The notes: generated by a model from the letters alone, not told the origin. 19,147 nucleotides of DNA from Cladophialophora immunda (GCF_000835495.1 NW_015622557.1:1-19147), one strand, 5' to 3'. Positions 1 through 8,249 are shown, counted from the first letter of the stretch. Translations and numbers: made by a program.

Positions 1-720
1 TACGCTAATACTTAGAAATCTAACTATATATACTCGTAAAATATATCTTAACCCTAATGATACTCGAAAAAACGATCGAATTTTACGGTGGGTACCAAGA
101 GATATTCGACTTTAAATTTCCTTGGTACCTATCGTATAAAAAATCTTGGTATCCTTCGATGGGTACCATTGAGCACATTAGTAGAGCTGACTCAAGACAG
201 AATCTTCAAGGTTCCCATACTAATGAAAAGAATACACAGCTTAACTACGACTTGTATCTTCGGCATTACGGAGTCAGCATTTATCGAAGCCCTGTACGAC
301 ATAGCTTCGCCCAGCTCCAAAATTTACTACTGGAGATCGATCGGGAAAATGGGTGGCACAATTACTACACCAGCCATCAGGACGTTATCGTTCGTAGTGC
401 TACAGGCCTATCATTCTTTCAGAAAATAGTGGAACAACAGACACAACTCTTGCAGCATTCTAATTGGGCTTTTTACTTCTTCCACTATGATTGGCTTGCT
501 CAGGTAAATGTCGATGTATCCGAAGATATTGGCCCATGGGATGTTCTCATACCTTACTAAGACTGCGACTACTACGCGCTTACAAGAATCAACGGATATT
601 CTATTATTGACTACTTTGCCGGCTATTTCTACGACGTATCGTCATGTCTACCTCGACCTACCGCTACATTATTCTTCCCCCCTAACTCTTCGCAATATTC
701 TCAAGTTCAGCAGACCTTAG
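1..720. other. AT-rich left edge without a supported gene
   Basis: This stretch is visibly richer in A and T than the rest of the window. Two overlapping plus-strand frames are open here, 57-560 (167 codons) and 88-429 (113 codons), followed by 508-720. None shows a domain I recognise, and neither frame clearly wins. The composition would fit a decayed repeat, for example one altered by repeat-induced point mutation, but no transposase, integrase or reverse transcriptase motif is visible. A GT at about 503 and an AG at about 720 could be splice sites of an unknown gene. Treat it as unassigned. Confidence 0.4.
91..129. repeat. Inverted repeat GGTACCAAG / CTTGGTACC
   Basis: GGTACCAAG at 91-99 is matched by its exact reverse complement at 121-129, with a 21-bp spacer. 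A further GGGTACCA lies at 160-167. The function is unknown; it may be part of a decayed repeat. Confidence 0.6.
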
Positions 721-1277
721 CAGACATGGCACTCTCAAAGAGTAGGGATCGAGCGGTTAAATATACCTGGCAGGGACGCCAGTTAGCTGGGATCTCAGAT
801 GATTTCGGTGTGAGGTTCGACGAGCTGGTGAAAGCTGGACGCCGTTGCTACAAGATCAAATGGGGGACGACAAAGTGTGATCCGACAGCACAACGTCCCT
901 GGTTTTTCTTTCTTCCTTGGTGATGAACTGAAGCATTGCCTCTCAGCTCGATAGCCGGACTGCTGTGGATGGCTGGACTGCCGTCCGTTGTTGCTTATTG
1001 GCGTTGGGGCTAGCGACTGAGCTCTACCATAGTAACCTGCGTCCACGAAGGAGGTTGGGCTTCTGGAAGCGGAGTGTACAGCTTGGGAAGGCGCTGCTTG
1101 GAGCTGGAGCTGGAGCTGGAGCTGGAGCTTGGGAAGGTGCTGCATCCTGTGACCGTGCCGAAGCTAGTCTAGAGAGATCTTGGTACAGTACAATACTGGC
1201 ACTGAAGGCCTCCGCACACGGCTTGGACCGAGTTCCTACACGCTCGATTGCGTTTTCCCTGAGGTGATTCTCGCCAC
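721..1277. other. Intergenic stretch, no supported gene
   Basis: Only short overlapping ORFs are present on both strands (for example 726-923 and 965-1267 plus, 795-1145 minus). Their sequence is dominated by the GGAGCT minisatellite or lacks any recognisable domain. The right end is the 3' flank of the minus-strand gene that stops at 1278. Confidence 0.5.
1080..1143. repeat. GGAGCT hexamer minisatellite framed by direct repeats
   Basis: Five perfect tandem copies of GGAGCT occupy 1100-1129. The array is framed by an 18-bp direct repeat, AGCTTGGGAAGG(C/T)GCTGC, at 1080-1097 and 1126-1143, which differs at one base. The layout suggests slippage or duplication in non-coding DNA. In minus-strand frames it would read as runs of Leu-Gln or Ala-Pro, which explains spurious ORFs here. 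Confidence 0.9.
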
Positions 1278-2336
1278 TTATAAATCGGTGTATAACTTGT
1301 ACTTCTTGCACACCCAGAATTCTTCGGTCTTGCTAACTTCATCCTTCTCCCTCTTCCATAAGCTGGCCTGAATGTTCAAAAGCCCTCTGTCCGTATGCAC
1401 AAGTCGGGCCCCCTTCTCCTTGGAACTGGGTTGAGATTTCACATATCTGAGGTCCTTGAATGGCGGCCTTGCGGCTGGTTTCTGAGCGGTGTTTGGCAAA
1501 GATTGAGACGATTTGGTTGTGCTGGACATCAGAGCCCGTTGTGATCCTGTCACTAACTCCCGGGGGCTGCTCGCTGAGGTCGGAGTCGCGCTAGATATCA
1601 GAGCGGGTTGTGTTCCTGGCGCTGACACCTGGGGGAAAATTGGATTAGACACGTAGCTCGTCGCCGAGGTCGGAGTCGCGCTGTATATCAGATCCCGTTG
1701 TATTCCTGGTGCTGACTCCTGGGGGGTGCTCGTTGAAACCGGCTTTAGTTTTGATTGTGTTTCCGACGTGGTAGACTTATGAAAAATCCTAAGGCACAAC
1801 TTGTCTTCAAGAAAGAAATAAGCTCCCTCTTCAGGTGTTGCATAGACGAAGGCGGTGCCGTGACAATCGTCGCGAGGCTCGCCGATCAATTTGATGTCGT
1901 ATGCCTGCATTGCGATATCAACTCCGAACTGCTTAAGGCATTTCTCGATGAAAGCTTTCTTGTCTGGCAGAGGACTCTTGCCCTCTATCCTTGCGTACAC
2001 CAAAACAGTTTTCGTACCAGCCTCAAAAACGTGCTTCTTTTGATTATATTTCTCGGCAAGCTCCCTCATCTTTTTAACTAGATTCTTGTCTCCCGCCGCA
2101 GGGTCCTTGTCATGCGGACCTGGGTGTGGGGGGATATGTGCGCCCACTGAGGCAAGCGGACAAAGCACCCAGACAGCGAAGCAAGAGTTTAAAGCTTCTG
2201 TCCCTTGATACCATTTGTCGTCTTCGCCGAAGACTAGCGCTTGAACTTCATCCATTCTGATGATGGAGGTTGTGGGGCTGTCTCTGATATTTTTCCAGAT
2301 AGGATGCGCCATCATTACTGGGGTACAATGAAACAC
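1278..2336 (-). CDS. Uncharacterised fungal protein with Cys/His core and repetitive tail
   Basis: This is an intronless 352-aa frame. Residues about 28-185 look like a folded domain. It holds the segments NSCFAVWV (Cys52), VGAHIPPHPG (His67), a helical Lys-rich stretch near 85-103, and CHGTAFVYATPEEG near 158-171. A Cys in a small-residue strand followed about 15 residues later by an AHI strand resembles the spacing of the CheD-type deamidase fold, and similar AHIPP proteins occur as orphans in ascomycetes as far as I recall. That link is inference. Residues about 190-300 are low-complexity Ser/Thr/Pro with three imperfect repeats, followed by a basic tail. A TATAAAAG box sits 33 bp upstream of the first ATG. 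Met28 is an alternative start. It is divergent from the ankyrin gene. Its function is unknown. Confidence 0.7.
   Translation of the reverse strand: MFHCTPVMMAHPIWKNIRDSPTTSIIRMDEVQALVFGEDDKWYQGTEALNSCFAVWVLCPLASVGAHIPPHPGPHDKDPAAGDKNLVKKMRELAEKYNQKKHVFEAGTKTVLVYARIEGKSPLPDKKAFIEKCLKQFGVDIAMQAYDIKLIGEPRDDCHGTAFVYATPEEGAYFFLEDKLCLRIFHKSTTSETQSKLKPVSTSTPQESAPGIQRDLIYSATPTSATSYVSNPIFPQVSAPGTQPALISSATPTSASSPRELVTGSQRALMSSTTKSSQSLPNTAQKPAARPPFKDLRYVKSQPSSKEKGARLVHTDRGLLNIQASLWKREKDEVSKTEEFWVCKKYKLYTDL
1521..1724 (-). repeat. Intragenic imperfect repeats in the Ser/Thr/Pro tail
   Basis: Two 59-bp units at 1576-1634 and 1666-1724 are closely similar and sit exactly 90 bp apart, so they stay in frame. 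A third, more diverged copy lies at about 1521-1566, 69 bp from the middle one. They encode versions of the motif (S/V)(A/T)G-x-Q-x-x-L followed by a Ser/Thr-rich stretch such as SATPTSA. Copy number change would alter tail length by whole residues. Confidence 0.8.
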
Positions 2337-2368
2337 AGAATTAAAAATCGGAAGCTCGCAGCTAAGGC

Positions 2369-2375
2369 TTTTATA
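2369..2375 (-). promoter_or_regulatory. TATA box for the 352-aa protein gene
   Basis: On the minus strand this reads TATAAAA within CTATAAAAG, 33 bp upstream of the ATG at 2336. It is close to the consensus, but the short distance implies a very short 5' leader or use of Met28. Confidence 0.55.
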
Positions 2376-2475
2376 GCCCCATATTGTAATCTCGAGAGGG
2401 AGACTAAGGAGGACAGCAGCGGTACATAAAAGTAACGGAAGGTAATGAAACGTGAAGAATGGAAAGGAGAACGTC

Positions 2476-2506
2476 GTGCGGGGTATTAATCAATTAGTGC
2501 GGGGTA
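2476..2506. promoter_or_regulatory. Paired GTGCGGGGTA elements (CreA/Mig1-like)
   Basis: GTGCGGGGTA occurs at 2476-2485 and again at 2497-2506, 21 bp apart in the same orientation, around the AT-rich spacer TTAATCAATTA. The core GCGGGG fits the known SYGGRG consensus of the carbon catabolite repressor CreA/Mig1 family. A spacing of two helical turns would place both sites on one face of the DNA. Actual binding is inferred. Confidence 0.45.
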
Positions 2507-2594
2507 AAGAATGGTCGACTAGGCAACGTCGATGTTTTGTGAAAGCCCTTTTGACCACAAACCGCAGCTTCTGTACTTTTTATGCGTCCTCGAA

Positions 2595-2600
2595 TATATA
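2595..2600 (+). promoter_or_regulatory. TATA-like element for the ankyrin gene
   Basis: TATATA lies 28 bp before the chosen ATG at 2628. It supports initiation at 2628 rather than at the in-frame upstream ATG at 2532. Confidence 0.4.
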
Positions 2601-2627
2601 GGAGCAGAGTCTCGGAAGAGCGATACG

Positions 2628-3314
2628 ATGAACGAGGATATGTTCGAGCGAATGAAGATCGCCGTTCAGACCGACCAGCTCCTTGACGTCGTGGATCTCC
2701 TTCGGGAGGGCGCCAAACCAACGATGACCGATTTCGTCCAGGCCATAAAGAACAAATCCTTTCCGATCCTCGAACTCTTTCTGAACGACGGCTTCGATAT
2801 TAATCAACAGATCAAGGATGACTATCCTCCTCCGTTATCGTAAGTCTATGCATTCTCGGCTTCTACGCGAGATACTAAGTGGTATAGCTATGCGCTGTGC
2901 GATATGGAGACCACGAAGTGGATGATCGACCATGGGGCCCTTCCCAATGCGCGCTGCAAATTTGATATGACCCCGCTGTCGATTGCCGCGGCTTTTGCGA
3001 CGCAGGAGGTCATTCAATATCTGTTCGATGCTGGTGCTTCTGTCAAGTTTGGTCAGCCTCTTCACTATGCCGTGCAGCGTAGACGTTCAAAAGAGATCCT
3101 TGAACTTATCATCCAAAAGGGCGCCTCAGTCAATGCCGTGATGTTCCAAGATGACCCTGTTTCATTTTTACACTTTGAATGCCTTGGACTCGGCACTCCA
3201 CTACATGAAGCTGCGCGTTCAAAGAACAAGGATCTAATCAAGTTCTTACTGGAGAAGGGTGCCGATCCAACTATCAAAGATACAAGAGGAAGGCTTCCGG
3301 AAGTGTCCATGTGA
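2628..3314 (+). CDS. Ankyrin-repeat protein, two exons
   Basis: Exon 1 is 2628-2839 and exon 2 is 2888-3314, giving 212 aa. The 48-bp intron (2840-2887) has a GTAAGT donor, a GATACTAAG branch region and a TATAG acceptor, and splicing restores one frame across the join (PPPLS|YALCDMETTKW). Ankyrin repeats of about 30 residues run from roughly residue 34 to 202. Clear helix-turn signatures are TPLSIAAAF, QPLHYAVQR, and GTPLHEAAR followed by KFLLEKGADPTIKD. Such proteins act as protein-binding scaffolds, but the partner is unknown. No signal peptide is present. Start 2628 gives MNEDMFERMK and follows a TATA element; an in-frame ATG at 2532 would add 32 residues. The C-terminus looks wrong: the frame stops just after the last repeat, while a terminal-helix-like sequence continues in another frame. 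Confidence 0.85.
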
Positions 3315-3448
3315 ATATGCATAACCAGGTCATTGTTGCAACATTGGGAGATTTGGTATCCGCAAGACGCATCGTCTTTGGCGCCCGCTCCACTCCATGG
3401 CTTGGGCAGATGTCGGACACTTCGCTTCAATATCTTTCCCAACCCTAG
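3302..3448 (+). pseudogene. Out-of-frame continuation of the ankyrin C-terminus
   Basis: Immediately around the ankyrin stop codon, a different plus-strand frame reads SVHVNMHNQVIVATLGDLV, then SARR, and stays open to a TAG at 3446-3448. An HNQVI..TL..LVSARR helix is what one expects after a final ankyrin repeat. This suggests a small indel between about 3295 and 3310 has cut the original gene short. The spacer is too short for an intron. A sequencing error would look the same. Confidence 0.45.
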
Positions 3449-3657
3449 GGTCAAGGGAAAGCGGGAGCAAGGCACGAGGGTTCGCAGGACATTCGGAGTG
3501 GTCCAAATTCCGAAATTCGATGGAGCTAAAATTTTGACTGTTGAAAGCAGGATAACGTCCACGAGGCCAAGGACTAAGTGGAAGGGCCCTCATTTGGCAA
3601 CTGTGCTGGATGGATGGTTCCCTTGTCACATTATGAAGGCTTTTTGAAGAGGCCCGG

Positions 3658-3760
3658 GAGCCAATTGTGGATCACGGGAGACGGTGAGCCAGTTCTCGGC
3701 CAATCGGGCAGGGAAGCCAATTCTGGAGCAGCGAGCCCAAGTCTGGAGCGACTGAGCCAA
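3658..3760. repeat. Degenerate GAGCCAA(T/G)TCTGG repeat cluster
   Basis: Related units begin with (G/A)AGCC(A/C)A at about 3658, 3686, 3714, 3733 and 3754, so the spacing is 28, 28, 19 and 21 bp. Most continue into a TTCTGG- or TTTTGG-like tail. It looks like an eroded minisatellite or a cluster of spaced protein-binding sites. Confidence 0.55.
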
Positions 3761-4477
3761 TTTTGGGGAAGAGAGCTGGTGAGCGAACCTTGGGGCCGCG
3801 GAAGCGAGGCGCAAAAGCTATGGAGTTCTATGCGGTTCAGTGTTATATATACAGCCACTTTTGTCCATTCTTTGGTGCAAATATACCCCAGCAGCTGTTC
3901 GTAGTGGGGGATAAATGCATTGGTCTTCGGCCCTGTGCGGCAGGAAGAAGACATGCATGAGTCAAAAGCACACCAATCAACGGGAGAAGGCTCTAGCGGC
4001 CAGCCATTGGATAAGTGGTGAGCAAGTTGTCGGGACAGCGAGTTCGTCTCCTCTTTCCTCTATGTTGGCCAATCGGAACAGGCGAATCAGATTAACGAGT
4101 CAGCTCCTTCTGGAGATTCATCGAAGGCTGTAGGATTATTATAGGTGGGAAAAGCGATCACGGTGTCGTGCCCAAAGCGAATCAAAGCCTCCTTTGGCCC
4201 TGATTCGGCAAAAAATGAAAAAGTGACGCGTAAAGAATCACATCGATCCAATTACTCGGAAATCTAGTAAGAAAGTGGGGCAGCTCGACAGAAGAGACGG
4301 CAAAAGAGCTCGAGGCAAACCGCTAGCTGCCGTTGTTGGCACAACGTCAGGGCCTTGTGTCGTGTCTAGACTTCGTTTCCGCATCATTTAAGGACTGGGA
4401 TCCGGGCAGGATGTCGAAAAGGGTCTGCCCCTGATTGGTCAATAAGAACGGGAATCTGGAGCGGGGCGTGGCGCCTT

Positions 4478-4501
4478 GGATTGGACTTTGGATTGGACTT
4501 T
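4478..4501. repeat. 12-bp tandem duplication GGATTGGACTTT
   Basis: Two exact adjacent copies of GGATTGGACTTT occupy 4478-4489 and 4490-4501. Each contains an ATTGG (inverted CCAAT) pentamer. Confidence 0.8.
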
Positions 4502-5184
4502 AATCGGAGCCAATGTGGGTTCCTTTGGGCATGGACCGAAGCAAGGCAGATTAGATGTCAAATGGTGATTGCGATTAAGCTGTCGGAAAGTGTACACAGA
4601 ATATTGTGTACCGCTCTTTTGGCGCTCGGGAGCTTCTCTTGACCTCCTCCCTGCATTCTTGGCCACTTCGCCAGGTACCGCTCTCCTACGGAAGAGGGAA
4701 AATGATGTTTACACTCCCCGGCACCGCTGACGATATTTTCCCACGGAAGCGGAATTACATCCCCCCGAATCCAGCAGGAGAATTGTAGGGGTTTCGTGCC
4801 AAGATATCATGTGTTTCGACATCGCCGCTCACGCCTTGCGTCGCGGCCAAAACGCTAGCTGCGCTGAATTCCGAGCAGCTGGGGCCAGTATTAATGTCCT
4901 TTTAAACCACCGTAACTATCCTATGTTGAGTGGGCACTCCCTTTTGATTCTTTCTGGCAGGGCTGAAAACATCACAGTGTCAGATCACTTCAAACTTCGG
5001 CCAAAACCCTGAGCGCCTCCAAGGAAGGCTCAGATGGCAGCCTAGCCAGTGCGTTCTCCAGCGAACGAGATCCTCACTCCAGGCAGACGAAAACACTGAT
5101 GTATCCGCATATCAAGCGGCATCCCATATTGCTTCTGTACATACCGGCTCCAATACCTTCTCCTTGTTGGGGGCCTTTAGCAAT

Positions 5185-6153
5185 CTACTCCTTGCCCAAT
5201 TTGTCAATAAACTCTCTGACCCGGTTTCCGCAGCCCTCATCTGGTAGGGTGCTATGGTTGCCCTTGATAATATAGAGACTCTTTTTGCTGTTCAAGTGCT
5301 CCTGCACCTCCGGGTCAAGCTCGCCGACCAAATCCTCACCATCAGCAACGATGACCAAGGATTGATGGTCTTTGATTTTATTAAAATCGAAACTGCTTTC
5401 CCCAAATGGGAGTCGCTCTAGCACCCGTTTGATGGCCCAACGTAAAAACTTTGGGCCAGTCACTTTCTTTCGACCCAGATAAGGCGTATATAGACAAACA
5501 GCCCAAGTCTCCTCATGCTTCGTTGCAAGTAATGTGCCGATCGACCTCCCAAAGGCAACGGGCTTGTGGTCTTTGAATGTCTTGGGCAATTTGTTCATTG
5601 CATTTGGATCGAGAGGTTCTGCCTCCAGTCTTCCATTATTGTTTCGTACTGTGCGAGGCTCAAATTGAGTCCAATCGATCTCATTCTGGCCGATGATACG
5701 CTCTTGAATAGCGGCTGGTATGGCTTCTAGGTGTTTTTCGAACGTTCCCGCTTCGGATGTCGACCAGGGCGGAGAGCGATCCTCGTCGATGGTGCCATAT
5801 CCCGGAAGATTGACTATAAACTTAGGAACATCCCCAAGCATAGACCAAAATTCGTTATATAGAGCGCCGACGGCTCTCAAATGTCCGTGGTAACACACGC
5901 AAACAATTTTGTGGTGTGAAGATTTGGGAGGTAGGTAATAGATCTTGACGGAAGAAGACCCTATTTCAAGTTTCAATAAAATTGGGTCTGGACGATCTGG
6001 ATCTGCATCAAGGTCCCAATATTGGGGTCTGTTCTCGTAGCCACCCAGGCGGGGCCTGGCATTGAAAGATGCTGGTAGAAACAATTTTTCCGGCGGATAG
6101 AAGCCGTAAGCTGCGGCTAACAGGAGGAAGATTTGCACAAAGAGGGTGATCAT
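5185..6153 (-). CDS. Alpha/beta-hydrolase fold protein with signal sequence
   Basis: An intronless frame of 322 aa. Residues 1-18 form a hydrophobic N-terminus (MITLFVQIFLLLAAAYGF) that reads as a signal peptide or anchor, so the protein is probably secretory or lumenal. The alpha/beta-hydrolase landmarks are in order: VCVCYHGHL with the His-Gly of the oxyanion region at 89-90, FIVNLPGYG at 112-120, the nucleophile elbow GRSIG at 202-206 (Ser204), an acidic strand end LVIVADGEDL at 266-275 that supplies Asp271 or Asp274, and GNHSTLPD with the likely catalytic His300. The layout resembles serine hydrolases of the ABHD12/13/17 type. The substrate is not readable. A TATAAA lies about 60 bp upstream. 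The nucleophile-to-histidine spacing is near normal and the frame is intact, so I expect an active enzyme. Confidence 0.8.
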   Translation of the reverse strand: MITLFVQIFLLLAAAYGFYPPEKLFLPASFNARPRLGGYENRPQYWDLDADPDRPDPILLKLEIGSSSVKIYYLPPKSSHHKIVCVCYHGHLRAVGALYNEFWSMLGDVPKFIVNLPGYGTIDEDRSPPWSTSEAGTFEKHLEAIPAAIQERIIGQNEIDWTQFEPRTVRNNNGRLEAEPLDPNAMNKLPKTFKDHKPVAFGRSIGTLLATKHEETWAVCLYTPYLGRKKVTGPKFLRWAIKRVLERLPFGESSFDFNKIKDHQSLVIVADGEDLVGELDPEVQEHLNSKKSLYIIKGNHSTLPDEGCGNRVREFIDKLGKE

Positions 6154-6212
6154 GTCTTCGGGTGGTATTGTAGAAAAATAACTAGGTATGCACCACGGGG
6201 AATGGATGCAAA

Positions 6213-6218
6213 TTTATA
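6213..6218 (-). promoter_or_regulatory. TATA box for the alpha/beta-hydrolase gene
   Basis: The minus strand reads TATAAA within CAATATAAATTTGC, about 60 bp upstream of the ATG at 6153. This is a normal distance for a fungal core promoter. Confidence 0.5.
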
Positions 6219-6456
6219 TTGAGGCTGGAGCGAGGGTGGGCAGGGTTGGTGGCGAAGGGACGATTCAGCCCAGCATAGCCTCCACGTGGGACCAATAATT
6301 CTGGGGTTCGCCCTCTGATTGCGCCAACACTTCGTACCGCCAGCCGGTGCCACCCCGAATTATCTGGCGATAAGACTGAAAAAGAAAAAGTGGTGCGGCA
6401 TGAAACCCCCGAGCCCCCTTCGCTTTAGGGTTGCTAAGCCCTCGATCTAGCCGGTT

Positions 6457-6511
6457 GCGAGGCATCCAGCGAGGCATCCAGCGAGGCATTCAGCGAGGCA
6501 TCCAGCGAGGC
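6457..6511. repeat. 12-bp minisatellite GCGAGGCATCCA
   Basis: About 4.6 head-to-tail copies of GCGAGGCATCCA are present. The third has one C-to-T change (GCGAGGCATTCA) and the last is truncated after GCGAGGCA. The array lies about 300 bp upstream of the hydrolase start. The minus-strand short ORF here simply reads the repeat as PRWM units. Confidence 0.9.
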
Positions 6512-6560
6512 AGACAGACACACATCAAAGGTAGGCGCGGACGACAGTGTGAAGGCCACA

Positions 6561-6597
6561 CCCGACTAGACTTAGGATCGAAATGATAATATCTGGC
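6561..6597 (+). repeat. Dispersed repeat, copy 1
   Basis: This 37-bp segment starts with CCCGACTAGACTT and ends with TCTGGC, and matches 9367-9403 at 30 of 37 positions in the same orientation. It could be a fragment of a larger decayed element. Confidence 0.5.
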
Positions 6598-7154
6598 CGT
6601 GAGACTCAGGACAACTGTTTTGAAGCAGCAAAGCAGCAATAGATGTCCAACCAGCGGTCATCCTTCAACCTGGACTATGGAACCTATTCAATACCGATGG
6701 TACGCGGCTCGAGCCCCTGAAAGCCCCTGGGGGCGCCCACCCAATAAGACTTGTAATGAACGTGGAACAAATGCAAGGCGCACTGCCAAAGAGTTTCCAG
6801 ATTGACGATATCTGGTCCATCTTTGTACTAAACTCAGTTGAAAATGAGACCTATGTCTATCCGGCCTCGAAGGCGTGTCGCTCTCCAGACGACAGCCCGA
6901 TCGGGCTTCCCTTACGATACTCTGGCCGAACGCCCCTCCGAAACTCCCCTCGCTGACACCCCTCTTGTCCACCAAAGGCGATAATAGGAATTCGGAGGTC
7001 TCGAGATCAGAATCTACACAACGCGGCGGTTATGAACATAATCTCTTAGAGGTCTACAAGCTATTGAGGAGGGGACAACGGCGGTTGTACGCGATGAGCT
7101 TGATCCATGAGGAAAGCGCGGCTCAAGATTTCTAGTCTTCTAGCCCGACTTAGC
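6598..7154. other. Intergenic stretch with one unassigned short ORF
   Basis: A plus-strand ATG frame at 6756-6956 encodes 66 aa beginning MNVEQMQGALPKSFQIDDIW. The first 40 residues look protein-like, but there is no domain, and the remainder is Arg/Pro-rich. Nothing else in this stretch is supportable. Confidence 0.3.
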
Positions 7155-8219
7155 CTAGACCACCAACCTCCTCACCGAGCCCATACCGACTATCAGAGCA
7201 TTTGACGGCAACGTGTGCCACCACACCCTCAGACTCGGGAACATTGTCGTCCTAGATTCAACCTTTACTTGTGACCTCTGAAGCCTCCTCTGCTCCGATG
7301 GCCCGTTTCTCGGTCTGGCATGTCTGTTTTTTTTTCCTCGCTCTGCATATCGTCGAGCAACTCGAGGGCGTGTGGCGCCTATACGCGTGGCGTTGATGCA
7401 CAGCTCCAGCTCCTTCTGCGCATCCGTCAGCTGCTCCTCGGCTCCATAATCATTGATCCTCTCCGCCGCCTGGAGCAAGCGTCCCTGACGCTCCTTCTCG
7501 GACATGGGGGCTGCGTCGACGACGTCTGCGTCGACGGGAGGGACAGGCGCATCCTCCGTGCTATCCAAAGATGGGCACATTGATTCCCAGGGGAACAGAG
7601 CCTGGCCCGACTTCGTGGCCACATCGTTAAGCCTGGACAGCATCGCCGCAAGATTGCCTAGCCGCTCCAGGTCCAGCTGCGCCTCCTTCTGTCAACCCGT
7701 CGAGCTATTGCCCCGTACGCAAGCGCGCAATCGGCTGTAACCCAGCCCGGTGGAGACGGTCCAGCTGCAAACCCATGAATGTTGATTGATGCAGAGCGAG
7801 GATTCTAGGGACGGCGCTGTGAGCTCTCGCTATGGACGAGGTCGGCCATGCCGACCAAGAGGTTCCCCTGGCCTCGGAGCCCTTGCAGTGTGGACTCGAG
7901 CTCTTTATTTGGACTTGCCCACGTCAATGAGCGTGTGTAAGGCCGAGGCTTTCTTGTTGCCCACCGGACCGCGAAGCATGTTTCCCAGAGTTCTCCATTA
8001 ATAACAGCGCACATCATGATAAAGAGCCATCAGAAGATCCAGTTCGATCGCTCCAGAGAGCCCGGCCAGCGATAGACGGTCCATGGCGGCGTCCATCAGG
8101 CATATTTGACGTCGCAAGAGCGTCCCCAGAGCATCCACGACGGTCGACCGGATATATTCGATTCGGGCTTTGACAACCCCGTTGACGTCGACGTTCTTAG
8201 CGTACAGCCCCATTCTCAC
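7155..8219 (-). pseudogene. Possible decayed or intron-rich minus-strand gene
   Basis: Several minus-strand segments read like protein but lie in different frames: 7998-8219 (contains VDALGTLLRRQICLMDAAMD), 7805-8017 (KELESTLQGLRGQGNLLVGM), and 7155-7643, whose frame extends upstream to KEAQLDLERLGNLAAMLSRL and continues to LLQAAERINDYG and a basic RRYAERGKKNRH stretch. The character is helical, possibly coiled coil. A TTGACAG just before the KEAQ segment could be a 3' splice site. No single clean gene model joins the parts, so this is either a degraded gene or one whose introns I cannot resolve. A run of nine T (7327-7335) is a possible slippage point. I do not recognise a family. Confidence 0.3.
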
Positions 8220-8249
8220 ATGCGAACCATTGGACCCACCCGTTTCCAG

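Larger units (their letters stand above)
2337..2627. promoter_or_regulatory. Shared divergent promoter region
   Basis: This 291-bp gap separates the start codons of the minus-strand 352-aa protein gene and the plus-strand ankyrin gene. Each side has a TATA-like element facing its own gene, and a paired direct repeat lies between them. The arrangement suggests coordinated expression, which is inference. Confidence 0.6.
3449..5184. other. 1.7-kb stretch without a supported gene
   Basis: Short ORFs occur on both strands (for example 3631-3954 minus, 3915-4133 plus, 4809-5012 plus) but none has a domain, consistent splice sites or a clear advantage over the other frames. The stretch holds a degenerate GAGCCAA cluster, a TATATATA at about 3844, several CCAAT or ATTGG elements, and a 12-bp tandem duplication. 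The right end is the 3' flank of the hydrolase gene. Confidence 0.5.

Noticed and set aside
46..56. Telomere-like TTAACCCTAA
   Set aside because: Only one unit is present with no tandem array, so it is not evidence for a chromosome end.
795..1311. Minus-strand ORFs rich in Leu-Gln or Ala-Pro repeats
   Set aside because: The repetitive peptides come from the GGAGCT minisatellite read in different frames.
2532..2627. In-frame upstream ATG for the ankyrin gene
   Set aside because: It lies upstream of the TATA-like element at 2595, and the added residues show no ankyrin character, so 2628 is preferred.
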